Of a DNA stretch of 64,000 nucleotides, positions 26,761-35,323 are shown piece after piece. Both the position numbers and the translations under genes were made by a program. Under the pieces are notes generated by a model. That model had not been told where the DNA came from, made no database searches, and worked only from the letters and a program-made list of their open reading frames with translations. Origin of the DNA: Methylobacterium sp. E-066 (GTDB lineage: Bacteria > Pseudomonadota > Alphaproteobacteria > Rhizobiales > Beijerinckiaceae); assembly GCF_022829635.1 (NCBI RefSeq), contig NZ_JAKSYO010000037.1, positions 56,138 through 120,137 of the forward strand, in the 5' to 3' direction. The first letter of the stretch is position 1. Each line of letters opens with the position of its first letter.

Positions 26761-28173
26761 TCAGACCTGCATCAGCCGGATGTTGTTGGTGTTGCCGGCG
26801 GTGTGGAACGGGATTCCGGCGGCCACCACGATGATGTCGTGCGGCTTGGCGAAGCCCTCGTCCTGCGCGTGGCGGCAGGCCCTGGAGGTCATCTCCTCGT
26901 AGCTGTCGACATCCTCCGTCAGGACGCTGTGCGCCCCCCAGAGCAGGCTCAGCCGGCGCGAGGTCACGAGGCTCGGGGTCAGGGCCAGGATCGGGGAGGC
27001 CGGGCGCTTGCGCGCCACCCGGGCCGCCGTCGTACCGCTCGCCGTGTAGGCGACGATCGCGGCGGCGTGGATCGCCTCGGCGAGATCGGCCGTGGCGGTC
27101 GCCACTGCGTGGGGCGGTGTCTCCTCCTCGCCCGGCTCCGACGCGGCCACGATCGAGTGGTAGAGCTTGTGGCCTTCCACGCTCCGGATGATCCGGTCCA
27201 TCATGGTCACGGCCTCGACCGGGTAACGCCCGGTGGCCGATTCTGCCGAGAGCATCACCGCGTCGGCGCCGTCGTAGATCGCGGTGGCGACATCCGACGC
27301 CTCGGCGCGAGTCGGTGCCGGAGCGTTGACCATGGAATCGAGCATCTGGGTCGCCACCACCACCGGCTTTACGGCAAGCCGGCAGGCGCGGATCAGCTCC
27401 TTCTGCCGCCCGGGCACGTCCTCGTGCGGGATCTCGACGCCGAGATCGCCCCGGGCGACCATCACGGCGTCCGAAAGCCGGATGATGTCGTCGATCCGCT
27501 CCAGCGCCTGCGGCTTCTCGATCTTCGACATGATCCCGGCGCGCTCGCCGATGATGCCCCGCGCCTCGATGACGTCGGATGGCTTCTGGACGAAGGACAG
27601 GGCCACCCAGTCGACGCCAAGGTCGAGCCCGAAGGCGAGGTCGGCCCGGTCCTTCGCGGTGAGCGGCGACAGATCCAGCAGGGTGCCCGGCAGGTTGACG
27701 CCCTTGCGGTTCGAGATCGGCCCGCCGGTGACGACCTCGGCGGTGATGGCGGACCGCTCCGGGCCGGTGACCCGCACGCGCACCCGGCCGTCGTCGATCA
27801 GGAGTTCCTGGCCGGGGACCACGGCGGCGAAGATCTCCGGATGGTGGAGGGGGATCGACTGCCTGTCGCCCTCGTCGCCCTCCAGGACGAAACGGATCGT
27901 CTCGCCGGCTTCCAGGTCCAAGCGGCCGCCCTGCAGCGTCCCGATCCGGATCTTCGGCCCCTGCAGATCCTGGAGGATGCCGATCGGCCGGCCGACCTCC
28001 TTCTCGAGGTCGCGGATCGCGGCGTGGACCTTGGCATGGTCGTCCTGGGTGCCGTGGCTGAAGTTCAACCGGAAGGTGTCGACCCCGGCGAGGAACAAGG
28101 CGTGCAGCCGGTCCGGGGCCGCGCTGGCGGGGCCCACGGTGGCGACGATCTTGGCGTGGCGGTGTCGGCGCAT
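26761..28173 (-). CDS. pyk: Pyruvate kinase
   Basis: 470 aa. It converts phosphoenolpyruvate and ADP to pyruvate and ATP. Family motifs in order: KIVATVGPAS at the N-terminus, RLNFSHG, DLQGPKIR, the active-site KIEKPQAL, MVARGDLGVEIP and ATQMLDSM, then SAESATGRYPVEAV and the C-terminal domain (ASGTTAARVARKRP). The ATG at 28173 is used; an upstream ATG at 28200 would add nine residues. The gene is oddly placed inside a TRAP transporter operon, between binding protein and permease, with about 60-90 bases on either side. That suits a pathway that delivers 3-phosphoglycerate or phosphoenolpyruvate. It may be an isozyme; a housekeeping copy may exist elsewhere. Confidence 0.94.
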   Translation of the reverse strand: MRRHRHAKIVATVGPASAAPDRLHALFLAGVDTFRLNFSHGTQDDHAKVHAAIRDLEKEVGRPIGILQDLQGPKIRIGTLQGGRLDLEAGETIRFVLEGDEGDRQSIPLHHPEIFAAVVPGQELLIDDGRVRVRVTGPERSAITAEVVTGGPISNRKGVNLPGTLLDLSPLTAKDRADLAFGLDLGVDWVALSFVQKPSDVIEARGIIGERAGIMSKIEKPQALERIDDIIRLSDAVMVARGDLGVEIPHEDVPGRQKELIRACRLAVKPVVVATQMLDSMVNAPAPTRAEASDVATAIYDGADAVMLSAESATGRYPVEAVTMMDRIIRSVEGHKLYHSIVAASEPGEEETPPHAVATATADLAEAIHAAAIVAYTASGTTAARVARKRPASPILALTPSLVTSRRLSLLWGAHSVLTEDVDSYEEMTSRACRHAQDEGFAKPHDIIVVAAGIPFHTAGNTNNIRLMQV

Positions 28174-28262
28174 GGATCCTGCGGTCACGAACGGCTCCAT
28201 TGTGCGAACGGGACGTCGAGAGCCGGGCACGGGCGCCCGGCTCATCGTTGCGTGAGGGCGCT

Positions 28263-29282
28263 TCAGTCGAGCGGGCCTGTGCTCTCTTCCAAGAGTGCCC
28301 AAGCCTCCGGCCCGAACTTCGCCTTCCAAGTCTTGTAGAAGCCCGCCTTGCCGAGCATCGCGCGGAACGGCGCCGGATCGACATTGTTGAAGACCAGACC
28401 CATCGAAGCGAGTTCAGCCTTCAAATCCTCGTTCTGCTTGGCGACATCAGCGCGTTCGGCGAGCGCGGCCGCGTTGACAACCCGTGCGAAGATCTCTTGG
28501 AGGTCAGGCGGCAGCTGAGCCCAAGCACGACGGTTCATCAGAAACCACCAGCCATCCCACATGTGGTTCGTGAGCGAACAGTATTTCTGGACTTCGTAGA
28601 ACTTGGCCGCCTTAATGATGGCCGGCGGATTTTCTTCGGCATCGACGACCTTGGTTTGCAGGGCCGTGTAAACTTCCGCGAAATTGAGGCCGGTGGGAGA
28701 GGCGCCGAGGCCCTGGAACAGAGAGATCCACAGGGGACTCACCGGGACACGGATCTTCAGGCCCTGAAGATCTTCCGGTTTCGTGATGGGCCTGTTGCTC
28801 GTCGTGACTCGCCGGAAACCGTTGTCCCAGACCTTGTCCATCGCAACGAGGCCGACTTTGCCGATCTGCCCCCTTAGCCATGCGCCAAGCTTGCCGTCCA
28901 TGGCGTTCCACACCATGGGATAGTCTTTGAAGGCAAATCCGACCCCGGAGATGCCGGATGCCGGGAGCATGGTCGAGAGGACATTGACGCCCGAGAGCGA
29001 GAAGCACTCCAAGGCGCCCGAGCGGAGCTGCGAGAGCATATCCGCATCCCCGCCGAGCTGGTTGTTCGGAAAAAGCCGCAGCTCGACCCGCCCGTTCGTC
29101 GCCTCCTTGAGGGCTTCGGCCGCCTTGCGTCCGTGGACGTTGAGCGGATGCGACTCAGGGACGTTGGTGCCCCACTTGAAACTGTATTCGGCGGCGCGCG
29201 CATAGCGCAGCGGCAAAGCCCCGCTGATCGCCGATGCGGCCCCCAAGGTCGCAATGCGCCGACGCGTGAACAACGCTCCCAT
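28263..29282 (-). CDS. TRAP transporter periplasmic binding protein (DctP)
   Basis: 339 aa. The signal sequence carries TRRRIATLG, a twin-arginine-like motif, before the cleavage region ALPLRYARA. The DctP/SiaP fold follows: FKWGTNVPESHPLNVHGRKA, then the conserved Arg in GLKIRVPVSPL that binds the ligand carboxylate, and NFAEVYTALQTKVVDAEENP. It captures an organic acid for the DctQM permease at 24779-26671. GGAGGGG precedes the ATG at 29282. It sits 33 bases after the SDR stop, within the RuBisCO-like operon. Confidence 0.94.
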   Translation of the reverse strand: MGALFTRRRIATLGAASAISGALPLRYARAAEYSFKWGTNVPESHPLNVHGRKAAEALKEATNGRVELRLFPNNQLGGDADMLSQLRSGALECFSLSGVNVLSTMLPASGISGVGFAFKDYPMVWNAMDGKLGAWLRGQIGKVGLVAMDKVWDNGFRRVTTSNRPITKPEDLQGLKIRVPVSPLWISLFQGLGASPTGLNFAEVYTALQTKVVDAEENPPAIIKAAKFYEVQKYCSLTNHMWDGWWFLMNRRAWAQLPPDLQEIFARVVNAAALAERADVAKQNEDLKAELASMGLVFNNVDPAPFRAMLGKAGFYKTWKAKFGPEAWALLEESTGPLD

Positions 29283-29314
29283 GATCCCCTCCAGTGTGCG
29301 AATATTTGTTTGGA

Positions 29315-30103
29315 TCAGCCAGCACGCTGCATGGCTGCATCGGGCTTGAACATCAGCCCGGCTTCGCGGAAACCGCCATCGACGTTCAGTGTGTGGCCGT
29401 GGACGTAGCGGGCCTCGTCCGAGCACAGGAAGACCGCAGCGTCGGCGATTTCCTCCGGCGTGCCGTAGCGCGTCATGGGGATCAGGCGCCCGTAGGCGGC
29501 GCGCGTCGCCTCGTCGTGCATGACTTTGGCGATGTCGGTCTCGATCGCGCCGGGGGCGAGGTTGTTGACGTTGATGCGGTACGGGGCGAGCTCGACGGCC
29601 ATCACCTTGGTGAGGAGTTCGAGCCCTGCTTTGGCCGAGCCGTAGGCCGCTCGACCGTTGGCACCGCGCTGACCCGATAAGGACGCGATGTTGACGATCT
29701 TGCCTCCCTCTCCGACCCGAACCATCTCGCGGGCGCACCCCTGCGCCACCATGAATGCTCCGGTCAGGTTGACGCCGAGGATCCGGTTCCAATCCTCCAG
29801 ACGCGTCTCCAGGAACGGCGTGTTGGCGCCGATCCCGGCATTGTTGAAGAGGATGTCGATCCTTCCGAACCGCGCGATGATCGCTTCGATCATCGCGGTC
29901 ACCGAAGCCGGATCCGCGACATCGACGCCGAGACCCATGGCCTGCTCACCGAGGCTTGCGGCGGCATCCTGTGCGCCGGCGACGTTGAGGTCCGCGATCA
30001 CCACGCGGGCCCACTCTCGAGCGAACGCTTGCGCGGTGGCGTATCCGATCCCACGCGCGCCGCCGGTCACGAGCGCGACCTTTCCGTCGAGTCTGCGTGT
30101 CAT
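29315..30103 (-). CDS. SDR-family dehydrogenase of the sugar-acid operon
   Basis: 262 aa, classical SDR: TGGARGIG (residues 14-21), NNAGIG, catalytic Ser in IASLSGQRG and the full YGSAK active site. DLN after the second beta strand suggests preference for NAD. The ATG at 30103 has GGGAGGAA at good spacing; a GTG at 30121 would overlap the kinase stop. Its place between a DUF1537 kinase and a TRAP system suggests oxidation of the imported sugar acid to the keto acid that the kinase then phosphorylates. Which hydroxyl is oxidised is unknown. Confidence 0.92.
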   Translation of the reverse strand: MTRRLDGKVALVTGGARGIGYATAQAFAREWARVVIADLNVAGAQDAAASLGEQAMGLGVDVADPASVTAMIEAIIARFGRIDILFNNAGIGANTPFLETRLEDWNRILGVNLTGAFMVAQGCAREMVRVGEGGKIVNIASLSGQRGANGRAAYGSAKAGLELLTKVMAVELAPYRINVNNLAPGAIETDIAKVMHDEATRAAYGRLIPMTRYGTPEEIADAAVFLCSDEARYVHGHTLNVDGGFREAGLMFKPDAAMQRAG

Positions 30104-30117
30104 GCGTATTTCCTCCC

Positions 30118-31503
30118 TCACCGATTGCGACCGCCGAATTTCACCGCCTGGAAGAAGTCGGGACGACCGACCTGTCCGCCCTTGAGGGCGATCTCCAAGC
30201 CATCGAGCTGGCTATCCTCGCCGTGTGCGCGGCAGAGCGGACCGCCTGGATCGAGCGGACCGATGGCAGTCAGCGCATCGATCCCCAGCTGCGACGCGGC
30301 CCGCCCCGACGTGTCTCCGCCGGAAATCACCGCGCGCGAGAGACCGGCTTCGCGGATGACCCGGCGCAGGGCCTGCCCAAGTCCGAAGCCAAGCCGTTCG
30401 TTGACAATCTGGCCGGAGAGACCGGCGGTCCGCGTGGCCTCGAGGAAGGCCGCGACGGCGGGATCATCCGGACCGGCAGCCGTGTAAATCAGGGGGTCGA
30501 ACCCTCTGCCGAGGCACGCCAGGGCTTCGTCGCTTGCACGAGCGATCGCCTTGTTCCACGCAGTCTCGTCGACGACTTGGCGGGCATCGAGCCGGATACC
30601 CTCGAAGCCATGATCGAGCGCATGGGCAATCTGAGCGGCCGTCACCGGTGACACCGAACCGGATACACCCGCGATCCGATCGACCCGACCGGGCCGGGCA
30701 AGATCCGGTTCGGACGGAACGAGACCGGTCGAGCGCCAGTACGCCATCAGAGCGGCACCGACCCCTTGGGAGCCGACGCAGAAGGCGGGTGTGCCAGCCC
30801 GCTCCCAGATCAATCGTCCGGCCTCGACGAGCGTCTCCGTGTCGAGCACGTCCAGGGAGACGATCTTGCAGCCTTCGGCCAGGGCCTGAGCGAGACGGGC
30901 GTCTCCCTCGCCACGCTTCATTGACATGAAATCGACGAGGCCGATCCGTTGCGCGGTCTGGCGCGCGAGATGAAGACCGAGATCTGCCTCGTCCATCGGA
31001 GTGGACGGGTGGCGCGACATCGTCGGATGCCGATCGAGCCGAAAGCCGGTCCCGTCCGCCATGGCGAACAGATGGCCGAAGCTCTGGTAGCGCCCCATCC
31101 CGGGATCGGCCACGACCATCGGTGTCCAGGCCGGCTCGAAGATGTTTGCTGCGATGTCGACGGCGCGCCCGATCGAGCCGATCCCAGGGGCCGAGTCGAA
31201 GGTCGAGCAGACCTTGTACTGGGCGACCGGCGCACCCAACGATGCGAGCAGGCGGAACACGCCGGGTAGGTTCGCGCCCATCCATGCGGGTGTCTGCGCC
31301 CGCGCCGTTCCGGCGATGCCGATCGCGCGCATCCCGGAGAATGCTGCGAGGCGTCGTGGCGTAGGGGCTTCCAGGAACAGCACGCTGGGCATGCCGCCGA
31401 ACGCGAGGACCTCCATGGCCGCAGACGAGCCGGTGAAATCATCGCCGTAGAAAGCGACCAGCGGCCCTTCCGGCAGGGGGCGGGGCGTGTCGGGAGTGCT
31501 CAT
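30118..31503 (-). CDS. DUF1537 four-carbon/branched sugar-acid kinase
   Basis: 461 aa. The N-terminal domain (about 1-240) has GDDFTGSSAAMEVLAFGG, the substrate site of this family; the C-terminal nucleotide-binding domain (about 255-440) carries AVISGGDTSGRAA. Family members phosphorylate threonates, 3-oxo-tetronates or 3-oxo-isoapionate (DtnK, OtnK, OiaK). It starts at the ATG at 31503, overlapping the stop of the RuBisCO-like gene by four bases, so the two are translationally coupled. Kinase next to RuBisCO-like protein is the arrangement known from D-apionate degradation, where the phosphorylated keto acid is the RuBisCO-like enzyme's substrate. Confidence 0.92.
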   Translation of the reverse strand: MSTPDTPRPLPEGPLVAFYGDDFTGSSAAMEVLAFGGMPSVLFLEAPTPRRLAAFSGMRAIGIAGTARAQTPAWMGANLPGVFRLLASLGAPVAQYKVCSTFDSAPGIGSIGRAVDIAANIFEPAWTPMVVADPGMGRYQSFGHLFAMADGTGFRLDRHPTMSRHPSTPMDEADLGLHLARQTAQRIGLVDFMSMKRGEGDARLAQALAEGCKIVSLDVLDTETLVEAGRLIWERAGTPAFCVGSQGVGAALMAYWRSTGLVPSEPDLARPGRVDRIAGVSGSVSPVTAAQIAHALDHGFEGIRLDARQVVDETAWNKAIARASDEALACLGRGFDPLIYTAAGPDDPAVAAFLEATRTAGLSGQIVNERLGFGLGQALRRVIREAGLSRAVISGGDTSGRAASQLGIDALTAIGPLDPGGPLCRAHGEDSQLDGLEIALKGGQVGRPDFFQAVKFGGRNR

Positions 31504-32783
31504 GCGGCCGCTCCCAGAGCTTGGCTCAATTCAGGGTGATCCTTGGCGTGAACCTCCAGCGGGATCCCGTCGACCGCCGCGTCCCAGGCTTGCCGCAAGG
31601 CCATGACCCCCGCGCCGGGGCCGCCCGGATGGGCGACGATACCGCCGCCGGCGGTGACGATTAGGTCCGTCGACCCGAGCGCCGCGTAGGTCCCCGGCGC
31701 CTGCCTGACACCTTGGCCGGACGAGAAGACCGGCATGGCCAAGCACGGCTTGCCTGAAAACATCGGCGTCAGGCAGGCGCGGGCCGAGGCTATGACGCTG
31801 TCGTCGGCTTCCGAGAACTTGTTGGCGAGCCCGTTGACGTGCATGTGGTCGGCGCCGGCCAGACGCCAGATCTTCTGCCACGCCACATAGGACCAGCCGA
31901 GCATCGGGTGACGTGTGAGGTAGCCCCACCCATTGCGGTGGGCATGAATCGGCACAGCACTCTGGCGACCCAGCTCAATCATGCCCACGAGCCCGACCGA
32001 GTTGAGGCTCGCCATCAGGCAGGTCGCTCCTTCGGCGACCAGGAGGTCATGCCGTCGACGCATCTGGTCGAGATCGCCGGTCAGGTTGAAGGCGTACATG
32101 ACCTTCTTGCCGGTCCGGTCGGCATGGGCGTTGATGACACGCATGACCGCTCGGACCCGGTCGTCGAAGGGGCAGTGAGGCCCATCCGCCTGCAGTTCGT
32201 CGTCCTTGATGAAGTCGATGCCGCCCTCGCACAGCGTGGCGACCAGGTTGGCCGTCTCGTCGGGACCGAAACCGACGCTGGGCTTGATGATCGTCCCGAT
32301 CAGCGGTCGCCCCTCGACCCCGGCGAGCTTGCGCGTGCCAGCGGTGCCGAAGCGTGGACCGGGGTAGGTGTCTGCGAAGATCTGCGGTAGGCGGATGTCG
32401 AGAAGCCGAAGCCCCGTGACGGTCTGCAACTCGAAGAGATTGCCAGCGACCGTCGCCAACAGGTTCGGTAGCGAAGCGCCAAGGTTTTCGATCGGCCAGG
32501 ACAACGTCGCCACAGCGCGGCGAACATCGCCCGAGACATTCGCCGTCGTGGGAAGAGACGGCGCTGCGTAGACTCCGTCGAGAATGTCCAGCCGCTCCAC
32601 GCGGGCAGCCGAGCGGGCCTTCAGTTCGGGCGTTTCGCCGGGCACGGGCACGAACGTGCCGCTCGACTGCTCGCCCGCCATGGTCTCGGCCGTGCGCCGC
32701 GGATCACCGATCGTCTCGATCAAGTAATCCGCTTCAATCCGTGCTGGCGGAGAGCCGGTCACGTCGATCACGCGACTGAGCAT
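31500..32783 (-). CDS. RuBisCO-like protein (form IV type), probable C-C-cleaving enzyme
   Basis: 427 aa, a RuBisCO large-subunit homologue. The N-terminal alpha/beta part (about 1-140) precedes the barrel, which shows LIGTIIKPSVGFG (Lys167, equivalent to RuBisCO Lys175), GIDFIKDDE with the carbamylatable Lys193 and metal-binding Asp195/Glu196, and the phosphate-binding GGGIVAHPGGPGAG. The true carbon-fixing loop residues are not all present (KPS instead of KPK), so it is not a carboxylase. Known relatives act on 3-oxo-isoapionate 4-phosphate as decarboxylase (OiaX) or transcarboxylase/hydrolase (OiaT). GGAGG precedes the ATG at 32783. First gene of its operon, divergent from a LysR gene at 33029. 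Confidence 0.92.
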   Translation of the reverse strand: MLSRVIDVTGSPPARIEADYLIETIGDPRRTAETMAGEQSSGTFVPVPGETPELKARSAARVERLDILDGVYAAPSLPTTANVSGDVRRAVATLSWPIENLGASLPNLLATVAGNLFELQTVTGLRLLDIRLPQIFADTYPGPRFGTAGTRKLAGVEGRPLIGTIIKPSVGFGPDETANLVATLCEGGIDFIKDDELQADGPHCPFDDRVRAVMRVINAHADRTGKKVMYAFNLTGDLDQMRRRHDLLVAEGATCLMASLNSVGLVGMIELGRQSAVPIHAHRNGWGYLTRHPMLGWSYVAWQKIWRLAGADHMHVNGLANKFSEADDSVIASARACLTPMFSGKPCLAMPVFSSGQGVRQAPGTYAALGSTDLIVTAGGGIVAHPGGPGAGVMALRQAWDAAVDGIPLEVHAKDHPELSQALGAAA

Positions 32784-33028
32784 CTTGGACCTCCATCGAA
32801 CGACGCGGTGGAGCCTGCGATGTCGGCGGCATCGACGAAACCTGCGCAATACGCGAACGGCGCATTCAAATGCCGTGCGTATCGTGCGGAATGCCCGCCC
32901 TTCACCGTCTCCACCCGACTTGATCGAATTATTGTTCCGATCCGTAGCCGAGCGCCGTCGCGTCGAAAATCCGAGATCGACGCAGCAAGCTGTGATAAAA
33001 ACTGACAGGTGGGGTCTGGGAGGACGCC

Positions 33029-33919
33029 GTGGCGACCCATCTGCCGCTCAATGCATTGCGTGCCTTCGAAGCCGCGGCGCGGCTCGGCAGCATGAGTGCC
33101 GCTGCCGTCGAACTCGGGGTGACGCACGGAGCCGTCAGCCGGCAGATCAAGGCTCTAGAGGATCGTTTCGGATTGCCGCTTTTCGAGCGTCGGCCGCGAT
33201 TCATCGTCCCCACAAGGGAAGGCGCCCAGCTTGCAGCGGATGTGGCCGAAGCATTCGAGCGTCTTCAGATCGCCGTTTCGCGCATGCAGCCCGGGCCTTT
33301 GATTATTTCCTGTTCGGCCACAATCATGATGCGGTGGCTGATTCCCCGCCTGCCAACATTCAAGAATTCTCATCCTGCATTCGAGTTTCAGCTCAATGTG
33401 AATTACGCAGATCAGGATTTCGTTCGCGATGAAGTCAGCATCGCGATCAGGACCACGATCTACCGTGCGCCACCGAGCGCAGTGGTCGAGACTGTCGCGA
33501 CGGAGGAGATTGGTCCGGTCTGTCATCCAAGATATGCCGAGCGTCTCGCGGAGGGACGCCTGAGCAGTTTGGGAGACGCGCGGATCCTTCTCAGTTCCAC
33601 CCGACCAAACGCCTGGACAGAATGGGCGACCGCCGCAGGACGTCCCGATTTGCAGCTTTCGCCGCACGAGACGTATGAGCACTTCTACTTGACTATCCAG
33701 GCCGCAACCTGTGGCCTAGGTCTCGCGATGGCGCCGCGTCTCCTTGTGGAGGACGATGTCCGTTCGGGTCACTTGGTGGCACCTTTCGGGTTCGTCCCGG
33801 GTCCGCACAAGCTTCAGCTGTGGGTTGCCCATCATCAACGCAATAGAGCGGACTTGCAGGCTACAGTCCGATGGCTGCGCAGTGAGATCCTAACCCTTGC
33901 CGCATCTATTCGATATTAA
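33029..33919 (+). CDS. LysR-family regulator of the RuBisCO-like operon
   Basis: 296 aa, started by GTG. The HTH is at about residues 6-65 (AAAVELGVTHGAVSRQIKAL), followed by a GcvA/AmpR-type effector domain (LIISCSATIMMRWLIPRLP starts it). It is divergent from the RuBisCO-like gene; the 245-base gap should hold the shared operator. LysR proteins of this type sense a pathway intermediate. Its GC content is slightly lower than neighbours, as is that of the binding-protein gene, which fits joint acquisition of the operon. Confidence 0.9.
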   Translation: MATHLPLNALRAFEAAARLGSMSAAAVELGVTHGAVSRQIKALEDRFGLPLFERRPRFIVPTREGAQLAADVAEAFERLQIAVSRMQPGPLIISCSATIMMRWLIPRLPTFKNSHPAFEFQLNVNYADQDFVRDEVSIAIRTTIYRAPPSAVVETVATEEIGPVCHPRYAERLAEGRLSSLGDARILLSSTRPNAWTEWATAAGRPDLQLSPHETYEHFYLTIQAATCGLGLAMAPRLLVEDDVRSGHLVAPFGFVPGPHKLQLWVAHHQRNRADLQATVRWLRSEILTLAASIRY

Positions 33920-34080
33920 TCAAATAAGTCATCATTATTAATTATTAATTTAAAACATACTCAAAATCTGTTCGCGACAGTCCGTGAAAATTGTTGGTTT
34001 GTATCGGTAAATCCCAACGCGCACTGGCAGATTTCTTGCCGCTCATTTAACGATCTGTAGGTTCCGTCTGCTTTCCTGGC

Positions 34081-34180
34081 GTTCCATTCTAGAAGCGGAC
34101 CAGCTGCTTACGGCCAGACATCGCCATGCCGGATCGCCGATAAGCGCAAAAGCGGTCGTTCGGCTTTGCGCCCACACCGG
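34081..34180 (-). repeat. Dispersed intergenic repeat, copy 5 (inverted)
   Basis: Read on the minus strand it runs GGGCGCAAAGCCGAACG, ACCGCTTTTGCG, CGGCGATCCGGCATGGCG and ends with GTCCGCTTCTAG. This order and spacing match copy 1 at 1941-2050 (plus strand), so the two are the best-preserved members of the family in the window. Confidence 0.65.
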
Positions 34181-34260
34181 ACATTCCGCGGCCATCGGAC
34201 ATCGCTTGAAAGCGGAAGTCTCTCATGGCTTCCTGCTGCATCAAGCAGGTTTCGAAAGAA

Positions 34261-34284
34261 CGGCCGCCCAGTCAGGGGCGGCCG
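34261..34284 (-). terminator. Terminator of the alpha/beta-hydrolase gene
   Basis: CGGCCGCCC, six-base loop, GGGCGGCCG: a perfect nine-base stem. On the minus strand it is followed by TTCTTTCG, giving a T-rich tail, about 55 bases after the hydrolase stop. Confidence 0.6.
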
Positions 34285-34339
34285 GTCCTTCTGTACCTTC
34301 CGTCATTCAGGCCGTCGCGGGCCCTTAGCAATCTCCACG

Positions 34340-35194
34340 TCAGGCCTTGAGGAATTCCGTGATGGCCTCGGCGATTTCGTTGGCATGCGTTTCCAGGGCG
34401 AAATGCCCCGTATCGAGGAAGCGCACCTGCGCATCCGGGATATCGCGCCGGAACGCCTCTGCACCGGCCGGCCGGAAGAACGGGTCGTTCAGCCCCCAGA
34501 TCGCCAGAAGCCGCGGGCGGTGCGTGCGGAAATAGGCCTGGAAGGCGGGGTAGAGCGCCACGTTGCTGGCATAGTTGCCGAACAGGTCGAGCTGGATCTC
34601 GTCGACCTCCGGCCGCTGGATGTACCACGCGTCGAGGGCGCTCCCGTCCGGCGACACCAGCGAGGTGTCCGGAACGCCGTGCTCGTATTGCCAGCGGATC
34701 GAGGCCGGGGTCAGCAATTCGCGCAGCGCCTGCCGGTTGGCGTCGCTCTGGTCCCGCCAGTAACGCTGAATCGGGTTCCAGCCCTCGCTCAGCCCTTCCT
34801 CATAGGCGTTGCCGTTCTGCGAGACGATGGCGGTCACTCGCTCGGGATGCGCCAGGGCGACCCGGAAGCCGGTGGGCGCGCCGTAGTCGAAGACGTAGAG
34901 CGCGTAGGTCTTCAATCCGACGACCTCCGTGAAGCGGCCGATGACCTTCGCCAGTGCGTCGAAGGTGTAGGTGAAGGCGGCGCGCGGCTTGATCTCGGAC
35001 AGCCCGAATCCCGGCAGGTCGGGGGCGACGAGGTGGAAGCGGTCCGCGAGCGGCGGGATCAGGTCGCGGAACATGTGGCCGGACGAGGGGAAGCCGTGCA
35101 GCAGCAGGAGCGTCGGCTTCGCAGGGTTGCCGGCCTCCCGGTAGAAGACCTTGAGGCCGTCGACGTCGACGGTGCGGTAGGTGGTCTGGGTCAT
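34340..35194 (-). CDS. Alpha/beta hydrolase (haloalkane dehalogenase/epoxide hydrolase-like)
   Basis: 284 aa, cytoplasmic. The oxyanion HGFPSSG and the elbow FDYGAPTG show an Asp nucleophile in place of the usual GxSxG, as in dehalogenases and epoxide hydrolases; the acid is in WGLNDPFF and the His in DTGHFALE. The ATG at 35194 has GGAGGG five bases upstream, excluding longer starts. It is divergent from a LysR gene at 35324 and about half-identical by eye to the exported hydrolase at 36526. The substrate is not evident; a halide-binding Trp pair cannot be assigned by eye. Confidence 0.9.
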   Translation of the reverse strand: MTQTTYRTVDVDGLKVFYREAGNPAKPTLLLLHGFPSSGHMFRDLIPPLADRFHLVAPDLPGFGLSEIKPRAAFTYTFDALAKVIGRFTEVVGLKTYALYVFDYGAPTGFRVALAHPERVTAIVSQNGNAYEEGLSEGWNPIQRYWRDQSDANRQALRELLTPASIRWQYEHGVPDTSLVSPDGSALDAWYIQRPEVDEIQLDLFGNYASNVALYPAFQAYFRTHRPRLLAIWGLNDPFFRPAGAEAFRRDIPDAQVRFLDTGHFALETHANEIAEAITEFLKA

Positions 35195-35323
35195 CGTTCG
35201 CCCTCCGGTGCCGGCGATGCAGCCCGTGCTGCACGCCGTCGGCCAGGCATGGGTACCAACTTGCACTCTGCGGGATAATCTGACCACTCCGAGAGTGACC
35301 GTTGCCGAAAACGAGAGGGTTCG

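Larger units (their letters stand above)
33920..34339. other. Intergenic region: AT-rich stretch, repeat and terminator
   Basis: From 33920 to about 34060 the sequence is AT-rich with no gene. It is followed by copy 5 of the dispersed repeat (34081-34180) and a strong hairpin at 34261-34284. It marks the right border of the catabolic operon. Confidence 0.55.

Noticed and set aside
31500..32783. Genuine carbon-fixing RuBisCO
   Set aside because: The KPK region reads KPS and no small subunit, phosphoribulokinase or carboxysome gene is near; kinase and TRAP context point to a catabolic RuBisCO-like protein.
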